Shown piece after piece: positions 19,126-27,789 of a stretch of 64,000 nt of DNA (positions within the stretch are counted from its first letter, which is position 1; each line of letters opens with the position of its first letter). A model generated the notes under the pieces. That model ran no database searches and had not been told where the DNA came from. It saw only the letters and a program-made list of their open reading frames with translations. Made by a program: the position numbers and the translations under genes. Source of the DNA: Pseudomonas jinjuensis (GTDB taxonomy: Bacteria > Pseudomonadota > Gammaproteobacteria > Pseudomonadales > Pseudomonadaceae); the NCBI RefSeq assembly GCF_900103845.1, contig NZ_FNIJ01000004.1:1-64000 (forward strand), in the 5' to 3' direction.

Positions 19126-19998
19126 TCAGCCCTTGCGATGGTGATGCGGCGCCAGGACCCAGGCGGGATCCCTGTTCTGCATGCCGCCCTCCAGCCAGTG
19201 TTCGGTGGCGCTCGCCGCCCGGCGGATGAGTTCGGCGGTGTGCGAGAAGTCGTAGGAGTTGACGGCCAGCGGGCACAGCGGCGGCACCACCAGCAATTCG
19301 CAGCGTCCGGCGAAGCGCTCGACATCCGCCACCAGCTGGCGCATGGCGAGCAGGTTGAGCGCATGCAGCGCATTGGCCAGCGCGCCCCGCGGCGGTGTGC
19401 GCAGGACGCACGGCGTTCCGGTCGGCAGGATCAGCACCCGGGCGGCGCCGAGGGCGACCGCCGCGGAGATCGGGGTGTTGCTGGCGATGCCGCCGTCCAT
19501 CAGCGGCCGGTCGGCGATGGTGACCGCCGGAAATACCGCCGGGATGGCCGTGCTGGCGAGCAGCGCCGAGATGGCTTCGCCTGCTGACAGGATGACTTCC
19601 GTGCCATCCAGCACGTCCGTGGCGACGACGTGGCAGGGGACTGCCGCATCCTCCAGGCGCCGGTAGGGGAGTTGCGACTCGATGAGTGCGCGCAGGCGCT
19701 GGGGGAGCACCAGGTGGTCGCGCCGGCCGAGCAGTCCCAGGAGCGTGCCGAGCGCCGAGAACGGGAAGATGTCCGGGCGGCGCAAGGCCAGCCAGATCCG
19801 CTCGAGGTGGGCGACGCCGTCTGCGTCGGGAGAGGCGGCGAAGCAGGCGCCGTTGATCGCTCCCACCGAGGCGCCGACGATCAGGTCGGGCGTGATCTGC
19901 GCCCGGGTCAGCGTCTTGAGCATGCCGACCTGTACCGCGCCGAGACTGCCGCCGCCGGCCAGCACGAAGGCCGTTTTCCGTGTTCCGGCCTGATTCAT
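19126..19998 (-). CDS. Patatin-like phospholipase
   Basis: This 290-aa serine hydrolase has the patatin oxyanion loop GGGSLGAVQVGMLK, the nucleophile elbow GASVGAINGA (G-x-S-x-G), and the catalytic Asp in LMDGGIASN. It should hydrolyse acyl esters of phospholipids or lipids in the cytoplasm. No signal peptide or membrane segment is obvious. The start was placed at MNQAGTRKTAFVLAGGGSLG, as upstream in-frame sequence has no family resemblance. It lies 40 bp after the Rieske-flavoprotein gene on the same strand and is probably its operon partner. Confidence 0.88.
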   Translation of the reverse strand: MNQAGTRKTAFVLAGGGSLGAVQVGMLKTLTRAQITPDLIVGASVGAINGACFAASPDADGVAHLERIWLALRRPDIFPFSALGTLLGLLGRRDHLVLPQRLRALIESQLPYRRLEDAAVPCHVVATDVLDGTEVILSAGEAISALLASTAIPAVFPAVTIADRPLMDGGIASNTPISAAVALGAARVLILPTGTPCVLRTPPRGALANALHALNLLAMRQLVADVERFAGRCELLVVPPLCPLAVNSYDFSHTAELIRRAASATEHWLEGGMQNRDPAWVLAPHHHRKG

Positions 19999-20038
19999 GT
20001 GAGCAGCCCCGGACTGATCTTCCGCCGCACGGGCGCGC

Positions 20039-21550
20039 TCACCCCTGCAGGTTCGCCTCGATGGCCAGGTTCTCCAGATCGCGCCCGACCGAGGCTGCCG
20101 CGAGGAGTGCTCCGCCGCGGAAGTAGCGGGCCGTGAAGTCCTTCTTCGCCAGCGTGCCGTCGATGCGGACCTCGTCCCAGCCGTGGGCGTAACCGGTGTA
20201 GCGAATATCCAGGCCGTAGTGGTGCGTCCAGAAAAACGGTACATCGGTGAACGCCTTCCCGGCGCCCAGCATGTTGGCGGCCGCCGCCTGGCCCTGGCGC
20301 TGGGCATGGACCCAGTGCTCGACGCGGATCAGCTCCGCGCCGTATGGATAGCGGGCGACATCGCCGGCGGCGAAGTGGCCGGCAACCGAGGTCTGCAGGT
20401 GGGCGTCGACGAGGATGCCGTCCTGCACTTTCATTCCTGCCCTGGCCGCAAGTTCCATGCGCGGTGCGACGCCGGCGCCGACGATCAGCAGGTCCGCGGC
20501 AATTCCGCTGCCGTCGTCCAGCGTGAGTGTCTTGCCATCGAAGCCCCTGGCTCCCGAGCGAAGGTGGAACTGCACTCCCTGTTCCCGGTGCAGGCCGGTG
20601 ATGAAGCCGCCCACTTCCCGACCCAGCACAGGCTCCAGCGGCACCTCCTCGGGCGCCACCACATGCACCTGGAGCCCGCGCGCCCGCAACGCGGCCGCCG
20701 CCTCCATGCCGATGAAGCCGGCGCCGATCAGGGCCACCGAGGTCGCGCCCTGGCTCGCCGCGACGATCGCCCGGGCGTCGGCCAGCGAGCGCAGCATGAA
20801 CACGTTGGGCAGGTCGAACCCGGGGATGGGCAGCCGCCGCGGTTCCGCACCGGTGGCGATGAGCAGGACGTCATAGGCCAGCCGTTCGCCCGATGCGGTC
20901 TGCACTTCCCGTGCGCCGGTATCGATCGCGCTGACCTCGCAGCCGAGGCGCAGGTCGATCTGCCGATTGGCATAGAACTTCGGGCCACGCAGTGGAATCC
21001 AGTCTTCCGGTGCGGTGCCGGCCAGGTAGTCCTTGGACAGGTTGGGCCGGTCATAGGGCGCCGATGCATCGGCGCTGAGCATCGTCAGCGCGCCGGAATA
21101 GCCCAGTTCGCGCAGCCGCTCGGCCGCCGCGAACCCCGCGGCGCCGCCACCCAGGATCAGGATCCGCTCGGGCTGGCTGGGGAGGGCAGCCGGCCGCGAC
21201 GGCTGGGCGCCGGTTTCCGCGCCGCGCACGAATACCGTGTCGCCGACGACCTCCACACGCCAGGTCGCCAGCGCCGCGAAGGCGGGAGCGCGCAGGGCGG
21301 CGCCCGTTCGCAGGCTGAAACAGGCGTGGTGCCAGGGGCAGCGAATCTCGTCATCGACCACCAGGCCTTCGGCCAGTGGCGCACCGTAGTGGGTGCACAG
21401 ACCGCTGACCGCATGGAGGCCATCGTCCATTCGCACCAGCAGGACCGGCTCGCCTTCGACGTGGCCGGCGAGTACGCCAGTGGCCGGCACGCTGGACAGG
21501 GGCACGCCCCTGGTCAGATCGGAACCGGCGGGAGTATCGGAGTGAGCCAT
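20039..21550 (-). CDS. Rieske [2Fe-2S]-FAD oxidoreductase (AIFM3/ferredoxin-reductase-like)
   Basis: This 503-aa fusion has a Rieske domain at about residues 12-110 with CTHYGAPLAEG...CPWHHACF (the C-x-H and C-x2-H cluster ligands). A pyridine nucleotide-disulphide reductase unit follows, with an FAD motif ILILGGGAAGFAAAERLRELG near 128, an NAD(P) motif VALIGAGFIGMEAAAALRARG near 265, and the FAD-closing TSVAGHFAAGDVARYPYG. The start ATG follows AAGGAG. Members of this group move electrons from NAD(P)H to ferredoxin-like or oxygenase partners, but no oxygenase is adjacent. It is flanked by a patatin gene downstream and a 37-aa membrane peptide gene upstream. Confidence 0.9.
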   Translation of the reverse strand: MAHSDTPAGSDLTRGVPLSSVPATGVLAGHVEGEPVLLVRMDDGLHAVSGLCTHYGAPLAEGLVVDDEIRCPWHHACFSLRTGAALRAPAFAALATWRVEVVGDTVFVRGAETGAQPSRPAALPSQPERILILGGGAAGFAAAERLRELGYSGALTMLSADASAPYDRPNLSKDYLAGTAPEDWIPLRGPKFYANRQIDLRLGCEVSAIDTGAREVQTASGERLAYDVLLIATGAEPRRLPIPGFDLPNVFMLRSLADARAIVAASQGATSVALIGAGFIGMEAAAALRARGLQVHVVAPEEVPLEPVLGREVGGFITGLHREQGVQFHLRSGARGFDGKTLTLDDGSGIAADLLIVGAGVAPRMELAARAGMKVQDGILVDAHLQTSVAGHFAAGDVARYPYGAELIRVEHWVHAQRQGQAAAANMLGAGKAFTDVPFFWTHHYGLDIRYTGYAHGWDEVRIDGTLAKKDFTARYFRGGALLAAASVGRDLENLAIEANLQG

Positions 21551-21683
21551 GACGTGACTCCTTTGATGGGGAAGATCCGCCCGGGTGGCACCGTCCTGCA
21601 CAGCGCGCGACCGGACGGCGCCAGACCCGGAATGGTCGCCGCGGGGCACGCGGCGTATCCGGGTTTCGACCCTTCCCGTGCGC

Positions 21684-21797
21684 TCAGCCAGCCATCACCG
21701 CAACGACGATCAATACGCCAACGAGCAGCAGGAAACCCATCAGCAGAATCGCGATGCTGCGCAGGGATTGTCGATCTTCTGAGCCTAGCAAATGCAT
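21684..21797 (-). CDS. 37-aa single-pass membrane peptide
   Basis: A small gene encodes MHLLGSEDRQSLRSIAILLMG followed by a strongly hydrophobic FLLLVGVLIVVVAVMAG tail, which is one transmembrane helix with the charged N-terminus probably on the cytoplasmic side. A GAGG ribosome site lies 9 nt before the ATG, and codon third positions are mostly G/C like its neighbours. It precedes the Rieske-flavoprotein gene by 133 bp on the same strand and is divergent from the LysR gene at 21965. No function is recognised. Confidence 0.65.
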   Translation of the reverse strand: MHLLGSEDRQSLRSIAILLMGFLLLVGVLIVVAVMAG

Positions 21798-21964
21798 CTT
21801 GATCACCTCGGCAGAAGCCCTTTGCGGATGTCATCTCCGACGCTACGCCGCCCGGATGCATTTGAATAACGATAAAAATTGGCCGTAAATATCGGTGATA
21901 TCGAATCCATTTCGGCGAATGCCGGCACTGCCACGCCTGATCACGAGCGAGGGGATTGCAGCCC

Positions 21965-22825
21965 ATGGATACCGAACTTGCCCGGACCTTTCTCACCGTC
22001 ATCGCGGCGGGAAACTTCCGCAATGCCGCCTCGCGGCTGTTCGTCACGCAATCGACCGTCAGCGCCAGGATCGCCGCACTGGAGGAACAGCTCGGTTGCA
22101 GCCTGTTCGTGCGCAACAAGGCCGGCACGACCCTCACCCCGGCCGGCAGGTCCTTCCATCCCTTCGCCACCACGCTGGTGCGCACGGTGGAACGTGCCCG
22201 CCAGGACATCGGCGTGGCCCTGGGCTTCCGGGCGTCGGTGACCATCGGCGGACGTTTCGGGCTCTGGGACGATCTGCTGTTCGCCTGCCTGCCGCGCATC
22301 CGCAGGGCGGTGCCTGATATCGCCATTCGCGCCGAGATGGCCTTCGAGGATGAACTCATCCAGGGGCTGGTGGAGGGGCGCACTAACATCGGCGTGATGT
22401 ACACACCCCAGAGCCGGCCGGGGCTGGTGGTCGAACCGCTGCTGGAAGAACAGCTGGTGTATGTGTCCACCAGCGCCGACGCCCGCAGCCCGCCCGGTGA
22501 AGACTATGTGTACATCGACTGGGGGCCGGAGTTCGCCAGCAGGCACAGTGCCGCCTTTCCCGATTTTCTCGGCGCCGGACTGAGCGCCAATATCGGCTGG
22601 CTGGGCCTAACCCACATCCTGGCTTACGGCGGCGCCGGGTATTTCCCTCTGCGCCTGGTCAGGCAGGCGCTGGACGCAGGGCAGCTGCATCGGCATCCCG
22701 ATGCGCCGGACTTCCGGCTGCCGGCCTATCTGGTGTATCCGGCCGATCCGCAGCCCGAAACGCTGGGCGTCGTGCTGCAGATCCTGCGTGAGGTCACCGC
22801 GGAGATTCTGCGCCAGCATGCATGA
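21965..22825 (+). CDS. LysR family transcriptional regulator
   Basis: This 286-aa regulator has an N-terminal winged helix (MDTELARTFLTVIAAGNFRNAASRLFVTQSTVSARIAALEEQLGCSLFVR) and an effector domain from about residue 90. The start is ATG 21965; a TTG three codons earlier is in frame but less likely. It is divergent from the small membrane peptide / Rieske reductase / patatin set and may regulate it. The gap of about 165 bp between them is AT-richer and would hold the promoters. The effector is unknown. Confidence 0.87.
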   Translation: MDTELARTFLTVIAAGNFRNAASRLFVTQSTVSARIAALEEQLGCSLFVRNKAGTTLTPAGRSFHPFATTLVRTVERARQDIGVALGFRASVTIGGRFGLWDDLLFACLPRIRRAVPDIAIRAEMAFEDELIQGLVEGRTNIGVMYTPQSRPGLVVEPLLEEQLVYVSTSADARSPPGEDYVYIDWGPEFASRHSAAFPDFLGAGLSANIGWLGLTHILAYGGAGYFPLRLVRQALDAGQLHRHPDAPDFRLPAYLVYPADPQPETLGVVLQILREVTAEILRQHA

Positions 22826-22874
22826 CATGCCGTATTGCGTGAGCCAGCCCCGGCGCGGGGGCTGGCTATGGCGA

Positions 22875-23240
22875 TCAGGCGACCGCGTAGTAGTGCTTGA
22901 CGAAGCTGTCGCTGAGCACTTCCCAGAGCACCGGGGTGCCCTTGGTGACGAACCAGCTGTCGCCGGCCTTGTAGCGGGTGGTCTGGCCGGTGGATTCGTC
23001 GGTCAGCAGCAGTTCGCCGCTGACCACGGTGGCCTGCTCGCTGAACGGGTAGGTCATGCGGAACTTGCCCCTGGTGGTGCCGAAGTAGGCCGAGCTGACC
23101 GGGTCGGTCGGTGCGCCGAAGGTCATCTTGCCGAAGCACTTCAGTTCGCCTTCGAGGATCTCCGAGCCCAGGTCGGCCACGGTGCCCCAGGCGTCCAGTT
23201 CGTCGAGGTTGGTGCCGTTCTTGATGTTGATGAGTGCCAT
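22875..23240 (-). CDS. Cupin-domain protein
   Basis: This 121-aa single-domain cupin contains GELLLTDESTGQTTRYKAGDSWFVTKGTPVLWEVLSDSFVKHYY, resembling the EutQ/DUF861-type small cupins. Few of the usual metal-binding histidines are visible, so binding rather than catalysis is possible. It lies 36 bp downstream of the flavoprotein oxidase gene on the same strand and probably shares its transcript. No specific function can be assigned. Confidence 0.8.
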   Translation of the reverse strand: MALINIKNGTNLDELDAWGTVADLGSEILEGELKCFGKMTFGAPTDPVSSAYFGTTRGKFRMTYPFSEQATVVSGELLLTDESTGQTTRYKAGDSWFVTKGTPVLWEVLSDSFVKHYYAVA

Positions 23241-23276
23241 GTGGGTGTCTCCTGACAGGGGAATGAAAATGTCGAA

Positions 23277-24575
23277 TCAGCGGCGGCCGCTCCAGTAGCC
23301 GGAAACCTGGTGCCAGGTCTTGCCGGCGCTGAGCAGCAGCGGGCGGAACTGGTCCTTGCCATGGACCGGGATGCGCCGCACCGAGCTGATCAGGTCGTAG
23401 CGCGCGGAGCCTTCGCTCATGCCCTCGGCCAGCACCTTGCAGATGATGTGGCTGGGGGTGACGCCGAAGCCGGAGTAGCCCTGCACGAAGAAGGCGTTCG
23501 GCCGGCCCGGCAGGGTGCCGATCTGCGGGAACAGGTTGGGGCTGCAGGCCATCGGCCCGCCCCAGGCGAGGTCGATCTTCACGTTGTCGAGGTACGGGAA
23601 GATCTTCAGCATCAGCTTGCGGTTCCAGGCCTTGAGGTCGCCGGGGATGCGCTCGATGAAGGGCGTGGCGGCGCCGAACAGCAGGCGGTTCTCGTTGGTC
23701 ACGCGGTAGTAGTCGATGACCGGGCGGATGTCGCTGTAGGCGCCGCGAATCGGGCTGATCCGCTGGATCAGTTCATCCGGCAGCGGCTCGGTCATCATCT
23801 GGAAGGCGTAGGTGTTGATGGTGGTGCGGTGCAGCTCGGGCTCCAGCTTGTCGAGGAAGCTGTCGCAGGCCCACAGCAGCTTGCTGGCCTTCACCGAACC
23901 CTTGGCGGTGCGCACGGTGATGCGTTCGCCGTACTGCACTTCCAGCGCCGGGCTGTATTCGAAGATCTTCACGCCGTGGCTGGCCAGCGCCCTGGCCTCG
24001 CCGAGCAGCAGGTTCAGCGAATGCACGTGGCCGCCGCCCATGTGCAGCAGGGCGCCGCCGTAGGCATCGGAGCCGATGATCTGGCGCACTTCGGAACCGT
24101 CCAGGTAACGGATCTCGTGCCTGGAGTTGAGCGACTTGAACTCGCGCTCCCAGGCGCGCAGGGTCTTCGCCTGGCGGGCGTTGAAGCCCATGTAGCCGTA
24201 TCCGTGGCAGAAGTCGGCGTCGATGCCGTACTTCTCGATGCGGCCCTTGATGATGTCGGCGCCCATGTCGCTGATCTCGAAGATCGCGCGCAGGCCGTCC
24301 TCGCCAACGTCCTTCCTGATCTTCTCCAGGTCGTGGCCGATGCCGGCCATGATCTGCCCGCCGTTGCGCCCGGTGCCGCCGAAGCCCAGGTGGCGCGCTT
24401 CCAGCACGACGATGTTGGCGATGCCTTTCTCGGCCAGCTCCAGCGCGGTGTTGATGCCGGAGAAGCCACCGCCGATCACGACGACGTCGGCCTCCAGATC
24501 GGCTTCCAGCGACGGGAAGCCGAGGTCGTACTTCTTGGTGACGGTGTAGTAGGTGGGCGTCTCGATGTTGATCAT
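23277..24575 (-). CDS. FAD-dependent amine/amino-acid oxidoreductase (DAO family, gamma-glutamylputrescine oxidase-like)
   Basis: This 432-aa flavoprotein of the DadA/PuuB family has the dinucleotide fold ADVVVIGGGFSGINTALELAEKG near residue 30, the FAD-contact GFGGTGRNGGQIMAGIG, and the C-terminal FFVQGYSGFGVTPSHIICKVLAEGM. It resembles the PauB/PuuB enzymes that oxidise glutamylated polyamines. The start is MINIETPTYYTV; the longer upstream reading frame is not conserved in character. A cupin gene follows, as seen with some polyamine oxidase genes in pseudomonads. Substrate is uncertain. Confidence 0.85.
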   Translation of the reverse strand: MINIETPTYYTVTKKYDLGFPSLEADLEADVVVIGGGFSGINTALELAEKGIANIVVLEARHLGFGGTGRNGGQIMAGIGHDLEKIRKDVGEDGLRAIFEISDMGADIIKGRIEKYGIDADFCHGYGYMGFNARQAKTLRAWEREFKSLNSRHEIRYLDGSEVRQIIGSDAYGGALLHMGGGHVHSLNLLLGEARALASHGVKIFEYSPALEVQYGERITVRTAKGSVKASKLLWACDSFLDKLEPELHRTTINTYAFQMMTEPLPDELIQRISPIRGAYSDIRPVIDYYRVTNENRLLFGAATPFIERIPGDLKAWNRKLMLKIFPYLDNVKIDLAWGGPMACSPNLFPQIGTLPGRPNAFFVQGYSGFGVTPSHIICKVLAEGMSEGSARYDLISSVRRIPVHGKDQFRPLLLSAGKTWHQVSGYWSGRR

Positions 24576-24839
24576 GACTGCGGCCTGAAGCGGTGATTGG
24601 GGGGCTGGAAGCTCCAGCGGTATGGCGCTATTAGGCGGCCGGGCGATGGCTGCTGTCTTGACCCTGACTGCCCGCATTCTTGACTCATGCTGACAGCCAG
24701 TGCCGGGGTATTCGCTGACCGGCGCTGCACTGCGGCACGCTGGTGCAAACGAATGGCAGGCTCGCACATGCATTTTTTCCGGGCCGAGGATTGAATGCGG
24801 AAAAGATTCCGGAACTCATGAATTGCGTGCCCGTCCCAG

Positions 24840-25262
24840 ATGCCTACCCGCCGTATCTCCCTGACCCTTTCCCTGCTGCAGGCCCGCGAAGCGGCCATGC
24901 GCTTCTTCCGCCCCCAGCTCAACCTGCACGGCCTGACCGAACAGCAATGGCGGGTGATCTGCCTGCTGCGCCAGCACGGCGAACTGGAAAGCCACCAGCT
25001 GGCCCACCTGGCCTGCATCCTCAGGCCGAGCATGAGCGGCGTGCTGGCCCGCCTGGAGCGCGACGGCATGGTGCGCCGGCGCAAGCTGGCGGAGGACCAG
25101 CGGCGGGTGATGGTCAGCCTGGCGGAGAAGGGCGAGGCGTGCTTCCAGTCGATGAGCGTGGAGATGGAGCGCAACTATCGGCGCATCCAGGAGCAGCTTG
25201 GCGAGGAAAAGCTGACGACGCTGATCGAACTGCTGGGGGAGGTGAAGGGGTTGAGGCCCTGA
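24840..25262 (+). CDS. HpaR-like MarR family regulator (second paralogue)
   Basis: This 140-aa winged-helix regulator is closely similar throughout to the hpaR product encoded at 34638: both share LTLLQAREA..FFRP, LTEQQWRVI..LRQ.GE.ESHQLA, and CIL.PSM.GVL.RLERDG. It is divergent from the flavoprotein oxidase gene and 10 kb away from the hpa promoter. It may regulate the oxidase/cupin unit, or act with HpaR. No TTAACATGTTAA-like site is visible in its 264-bp upstream gap. Confidence 0.88.
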   Translation: MPTRRISLTLSLLQAREAAMRFFRPQLNLHGLTEQQWRVICLLRQHGELESHQLAHLACILRPSMSGVLARLERDGMVRRRKLAEDQRRVMVSLAEKGEACFQSMSVEMERNYRRIQEQLGEEKLTTLIELLGEVKGLRP

Positions 25263-25310
25263 ACCGGGCCATCGCGGCCGGTGGATCGATGGTACGGTCC
25301 ATGCCGGTCC

Positions 25311-25444
25311 TGTAGGAGCCAGCTTGCTGGCGATCCGAGGTATCGGCCGGCACCGCTGTGTACAGAGGAGACATTTGATCGCCAGCAAGCTGGCTCCTAC
25401 ACGCCAATGTCGCGTTTCGCGCAGGAGCGAGCTTGCCCGCGAAT
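25311..25444. repeat. REP-type repeat cluster
   Basis: TGTAGGAGCCAGCTTGCTGGCGAT (25311-25334) and its inverse GATCGCCAGCAAGCTGGCTCCTACA (25377-25401) form a facing pair. A degenerate GCAGGAGCGAGCTTGCCCGCGAA follows at 25421-25444. They sit between the convergent hpaR-like and OprD-like genes. Confidence 0.85.
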
Positions 25445-25482
25445 CCCGGGCAGGAGCCTGGTGGAAAACCGCTCTGGTGTCG

Positions 25483-26739
25483 TTACCAGAGCTTGAGCGT
25501 GTAATTGACGATGAAGCGGTTCTCGTCGATGTCGCCGCTGTAGCGGCTGCGATAGGCGGCATTGCGCCACTTGAACGAGACATCCTTGAACGGGCCGCTC
25601 TGGACCACATAGGCCAGGTCGGTATCGCGCTCCCATTCGCTGTCGTCGGCCTTGCCGGCGCCGCGATCTATATCGTCCCCGTTGGTGTAGCGGGTCATCA
25701 GGCTGAGCCCCGGCACGCCGAGTGCGGCGAAGTCGTAGTCGTAGCGCAGTTGCCAGGACTTCTCCTGCGGCCGGGTGAAGGTCTGGATGGTCATCAGGTT
25801 GTGCACGTAGGGCGTGGTGTAGCCGTTCAGTGTCGGGAAGGCGTCGCTGCCGATCATCTTCTGGTAGGCCGCGCTGAACGCATGCGCCCCGGCCTTGAGG
25901 GTCAGCATGCCGTTGAAGTTGCGGTTGTCCACCGGACCGGAAATGGCGGCGCCGTCCTTGCTGCTGTCGAAGTAGCGCAGGTCGCTGCGCAGCGACAGGC
26001 CTTCGCCCAGCGGCAGCGTGTGCACCAGCCCCAGGTACTGCTGCTGGTAGATGCCCTGCAGCTGGGCATAGTAGTAGCTGGCGGTGAAGTCGGGGGTGAA
26101 GGCGTAGCTCGCGCCGCCGAGGTTGAACTCGTCGCTGGCGAATGCCTTGCTGCGCCCCATGATGTACATGTCGTCGCTGCCGGCCGATTCGCGGGTGCGC
26201 GACTTCCACAGCTGGCCGGCGGTCAGCGTCAACCGGTCGATTTCATTCGAGGTCAGCATCGCGCCGTCGAAGGTCTGCGGCAGCAGGCGTGTGTCGTCGC
26301 GGAACACCACCGGCAACTGCGGCGTGAGAATGCCCAGGTTCAGCAACGTCTTCGAATAACGCGCCTTGGCGGTCACCCCGGCATGGCTGTAGTCGTCGAC
26401 AGGCTCGCGGGAGGTCGGGCCGAAGGGCAGGGTGCCGTCGTTGCTGCGCCCGCGTCCCGAATCCAGCTTCACGCCCAGCAGACCCATGGCATCCAGGCCG
26501 AAGCCGAGCGGACCATCGGTGAAGCCCGATTGCACGCGCAGGACGAATCCCTGGGACCAGTTGCCGGCCTGGGACTGTGGAGCGGTCGTCTGACGGAAGT
26601 CGCGTAGCTGGTAGAAGTTGCGCAGGTCGAGGTTAGCGCTGCTGTCGTCGATGAAATCCGCCTGGGCGGCGAAGGGGAGAAGCGTGGCGCCGAGTGCCGA
26701 ATAGCAAAGGACGCGGGAGGGGAAGTGTGCCTGGATCAT
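25483..26739 (-). CDS. OprD-family outer-membrane porin (4-hydroxyphenylacetate cluster)
   Basis: This 418-aa porin starts at MIQAHFPSRVLCYSALGATLLPFAAQA (signal peptide, cleavage after about residue 27) and ends DENRFIVNYTLKLW with a terminal aromatic, typical of an outer-membrane barrel. OprD blocks are visible as QGFVLRVQSGFTDGPLGFGLDAMGLLGVKLDSG and KSWQLRYDYDFAALGVPGLSLMTRYTNGDDID. It follows hpaI on the same strand, 170 bp away across REP elements, so it is likely the outer-membrane entry route for 4-hydroxyphenylacetate or a related acid. It is paralogous to the porin at 7563. Confidence 0.92.
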   Translation of the reverse strand: MIQAHFPSRVLCYSALGATLLPFAAQADFIDDSSANLDLRNFYQLRDFRQTTAPQSQAGNWSQGFVLRVQSGFTDGPLGFGLDAMGLLGVKLDSGRGRSNDGTLPFGPTSREPVDDYSHAGVTAKARYSKTLLNLGILTPQLPVVFRDDTRLLPQTFDGAMLTSNEIDRLTLTAGQLWKSRTRESAGSDDMYIMGRSKAFASDEFNLGGASYAFTPDFTASYYYAQLQGIYQQQYLGLVHTLPLGEGLSLRSDLRYFDSSKDGAAISGPVDNRNFNGMLTLKAGAHAFSAAYQKMIGSDAFPTLNGYTTPYVHNLMTIQTFTRPQEKSWQLRYDYDFAALGVPGLSLMTRYTNGDDIDRGAGKADDSEWERDTDLAYVVQSGPFKDVSFKWRNAAYRSRYSGDIDENRFIVNYTLKLW

Positions 26740-26826
26740 TGTTCGTCCCTGGGTTCTTGTTGTTGTCAATCAGATAACGAGGGGAAGTGGCGAGGTCGCC
26801 ATTGCCATGAGCTGCCGGGACGATCG

Positions 26827-26890
26827 TTCGCGAGCAAGCTCGCTCCTACAGGGCAGTCGCGCTTCTCGTAGGAGCGAGCTTGCTCGCGAA
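26827..26890. repeat. REP pair (inverted)
   Basis: TTCGCGAGCAAGCTCGCTCCTACA (26827-26850) faces GTAGGAGCGAGCTTGCTCGCGAA (26868-26890) with a 17-bp spacer, between hpaI and the porin gene. Confidence 0.88.
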
Positions 26891-26909
26891 TCCCCGGCAC
26901 GCGTCCGGC

Positions 26910-27710
26910 TTATCCGTAAACGCCGCCGCTTGCCGCCGCAGCCGTCGGCGCATCCTTGAAGCGCCCGGCCAGCGCCTGCAGACCGCGCATCAGCACCGTG
27001 GTATCGACCCCCACCGCGACGAACGCCGCGCCCAGCTCGATATAGCGGCGGGCCAGCTTCTCGTCGGCCATGAGGATGCCGGCGGCCTTGCCGGCGGCGC
27101 GGATGCGGGTGATGGCGTCCTCGATGGCGGCTTGCACTTCGGGGTGACCGGGATTGCCGCGGTGGCCCATGGCGGCGCTGAGGTCGGCGGGGCCGATGAA
27201 GACGCCGTCGACACCTTCGACGGCGACGATGGAGTCGAGGTTGGCCAGGCCTTCGAGGTTCTCGATCTGCACCAGCAGGCACATTTGCTCGTCAGCCTTG
27301 TCCAAGTAGCCGGGGATGCTGTTCCAGCGCGAGGCGCGGGCCAGGGCGCTGCCGACGCCGCGGACGCCGAAGGGCGGGTAGCGCATGGCGCGGACCAGTT
27401 CGGCGGCCTGTTCGGCGCTTTCCACCATGGGCACCAGCAGGGTCTGGGCGCCGATGTCGAGCAGTTGCTTGATCAGCGCGGTATCGCCAAGCACCGGGCG
27501 GATGATCGGGTGGCTGGGGTAGGGCGCCACCGCCTGCAGCTGGCCGAGCAGGCTGCGCAGGTCGTTGGGCGCGTGTTCGCCGTCGATCAGCAGCCAGTCG
27601 AAGCCGGCGTTGGCGGCCAGCTCGGCGCAGTAGGGATCGGCCAGGCCGAGCCAGAGGCCGATCTGCGCTTCGCCGGACTGCAGGCGAGCCTTGAAATGAT
27701 TGATGAACAT
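26910..27710 (-). CDS. hpaI: 4-hydroxy-2-oxoheptane-1,7-dioate aldolase
   Basis: This 266-aa class II metal-dependent pyruvate aldolase performs the last step of homoprotocatechuate meta-cleavage, splitting 4-hydroxy-2-oxoheptanedioate into pyruvate and succinate semialdehyde. Conserved HpcH/HpaI blocks are visible: [14 protein letters not shown] (with the catalytic His), [33 protein letters not shown] (metal-binding Glu) and [13 protein letters not shown] (metal-binding Asp). It is the distal gene of the hpaG1-G2-E-D-F-X-H-I series, separated from hpaH by a 79-bp structured gap. Confidence 0.95.
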   Translation of the reverse strand: MFINHFKARLQSGEAQIGLWLGLADPYCAELAANAGFDWLLIDGEHAPNDLRSLLGQLQAVAPYPSHPIIRPVLGDTALIKQLLDIGAQTLLVPMVESAEQAAELVRAMRYPPFGVRGVGSALARASRWNSIPGYLDKADEQMCLLVQIENLEGLANLDSIVAVEGVDGVFIGPADLSAAMGHRGNPGHPEVQAAIEDAITRIRAAGKAAGILMADEKLARRYIELGAAFVAVGVDTTVLMRGLQALAGRFKDAPTAAAASGGVYG

Positions 27711-27729
27711 GGGGGTCTCCCAGGGCTTC

Positions 27730-27775
27730 AGGCGACAGGCTGCAGGCGAAGAGCGCTCTTGCCTGTCGCCTGCAG
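27730..27775. other. Mutually exclusive hairpins between hpaH and hpaI
   Basis: AGGCGACAGGC (27730-27740) pairs perfectly with GCCTGTCGCCT (27761-27771), while the overlapping CTGCAGGCGA (27740-27749) pairs with TCGCCTGCAG (27766-27775). In the hpaH-hpaI intercistronic RNA these could form alternative stems, for processing or partial termination. No T-tract follows. Function is inferred only. Confidence 0.45.
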
Positions 27776-27789
27776 CATCGCCTGCCGCC

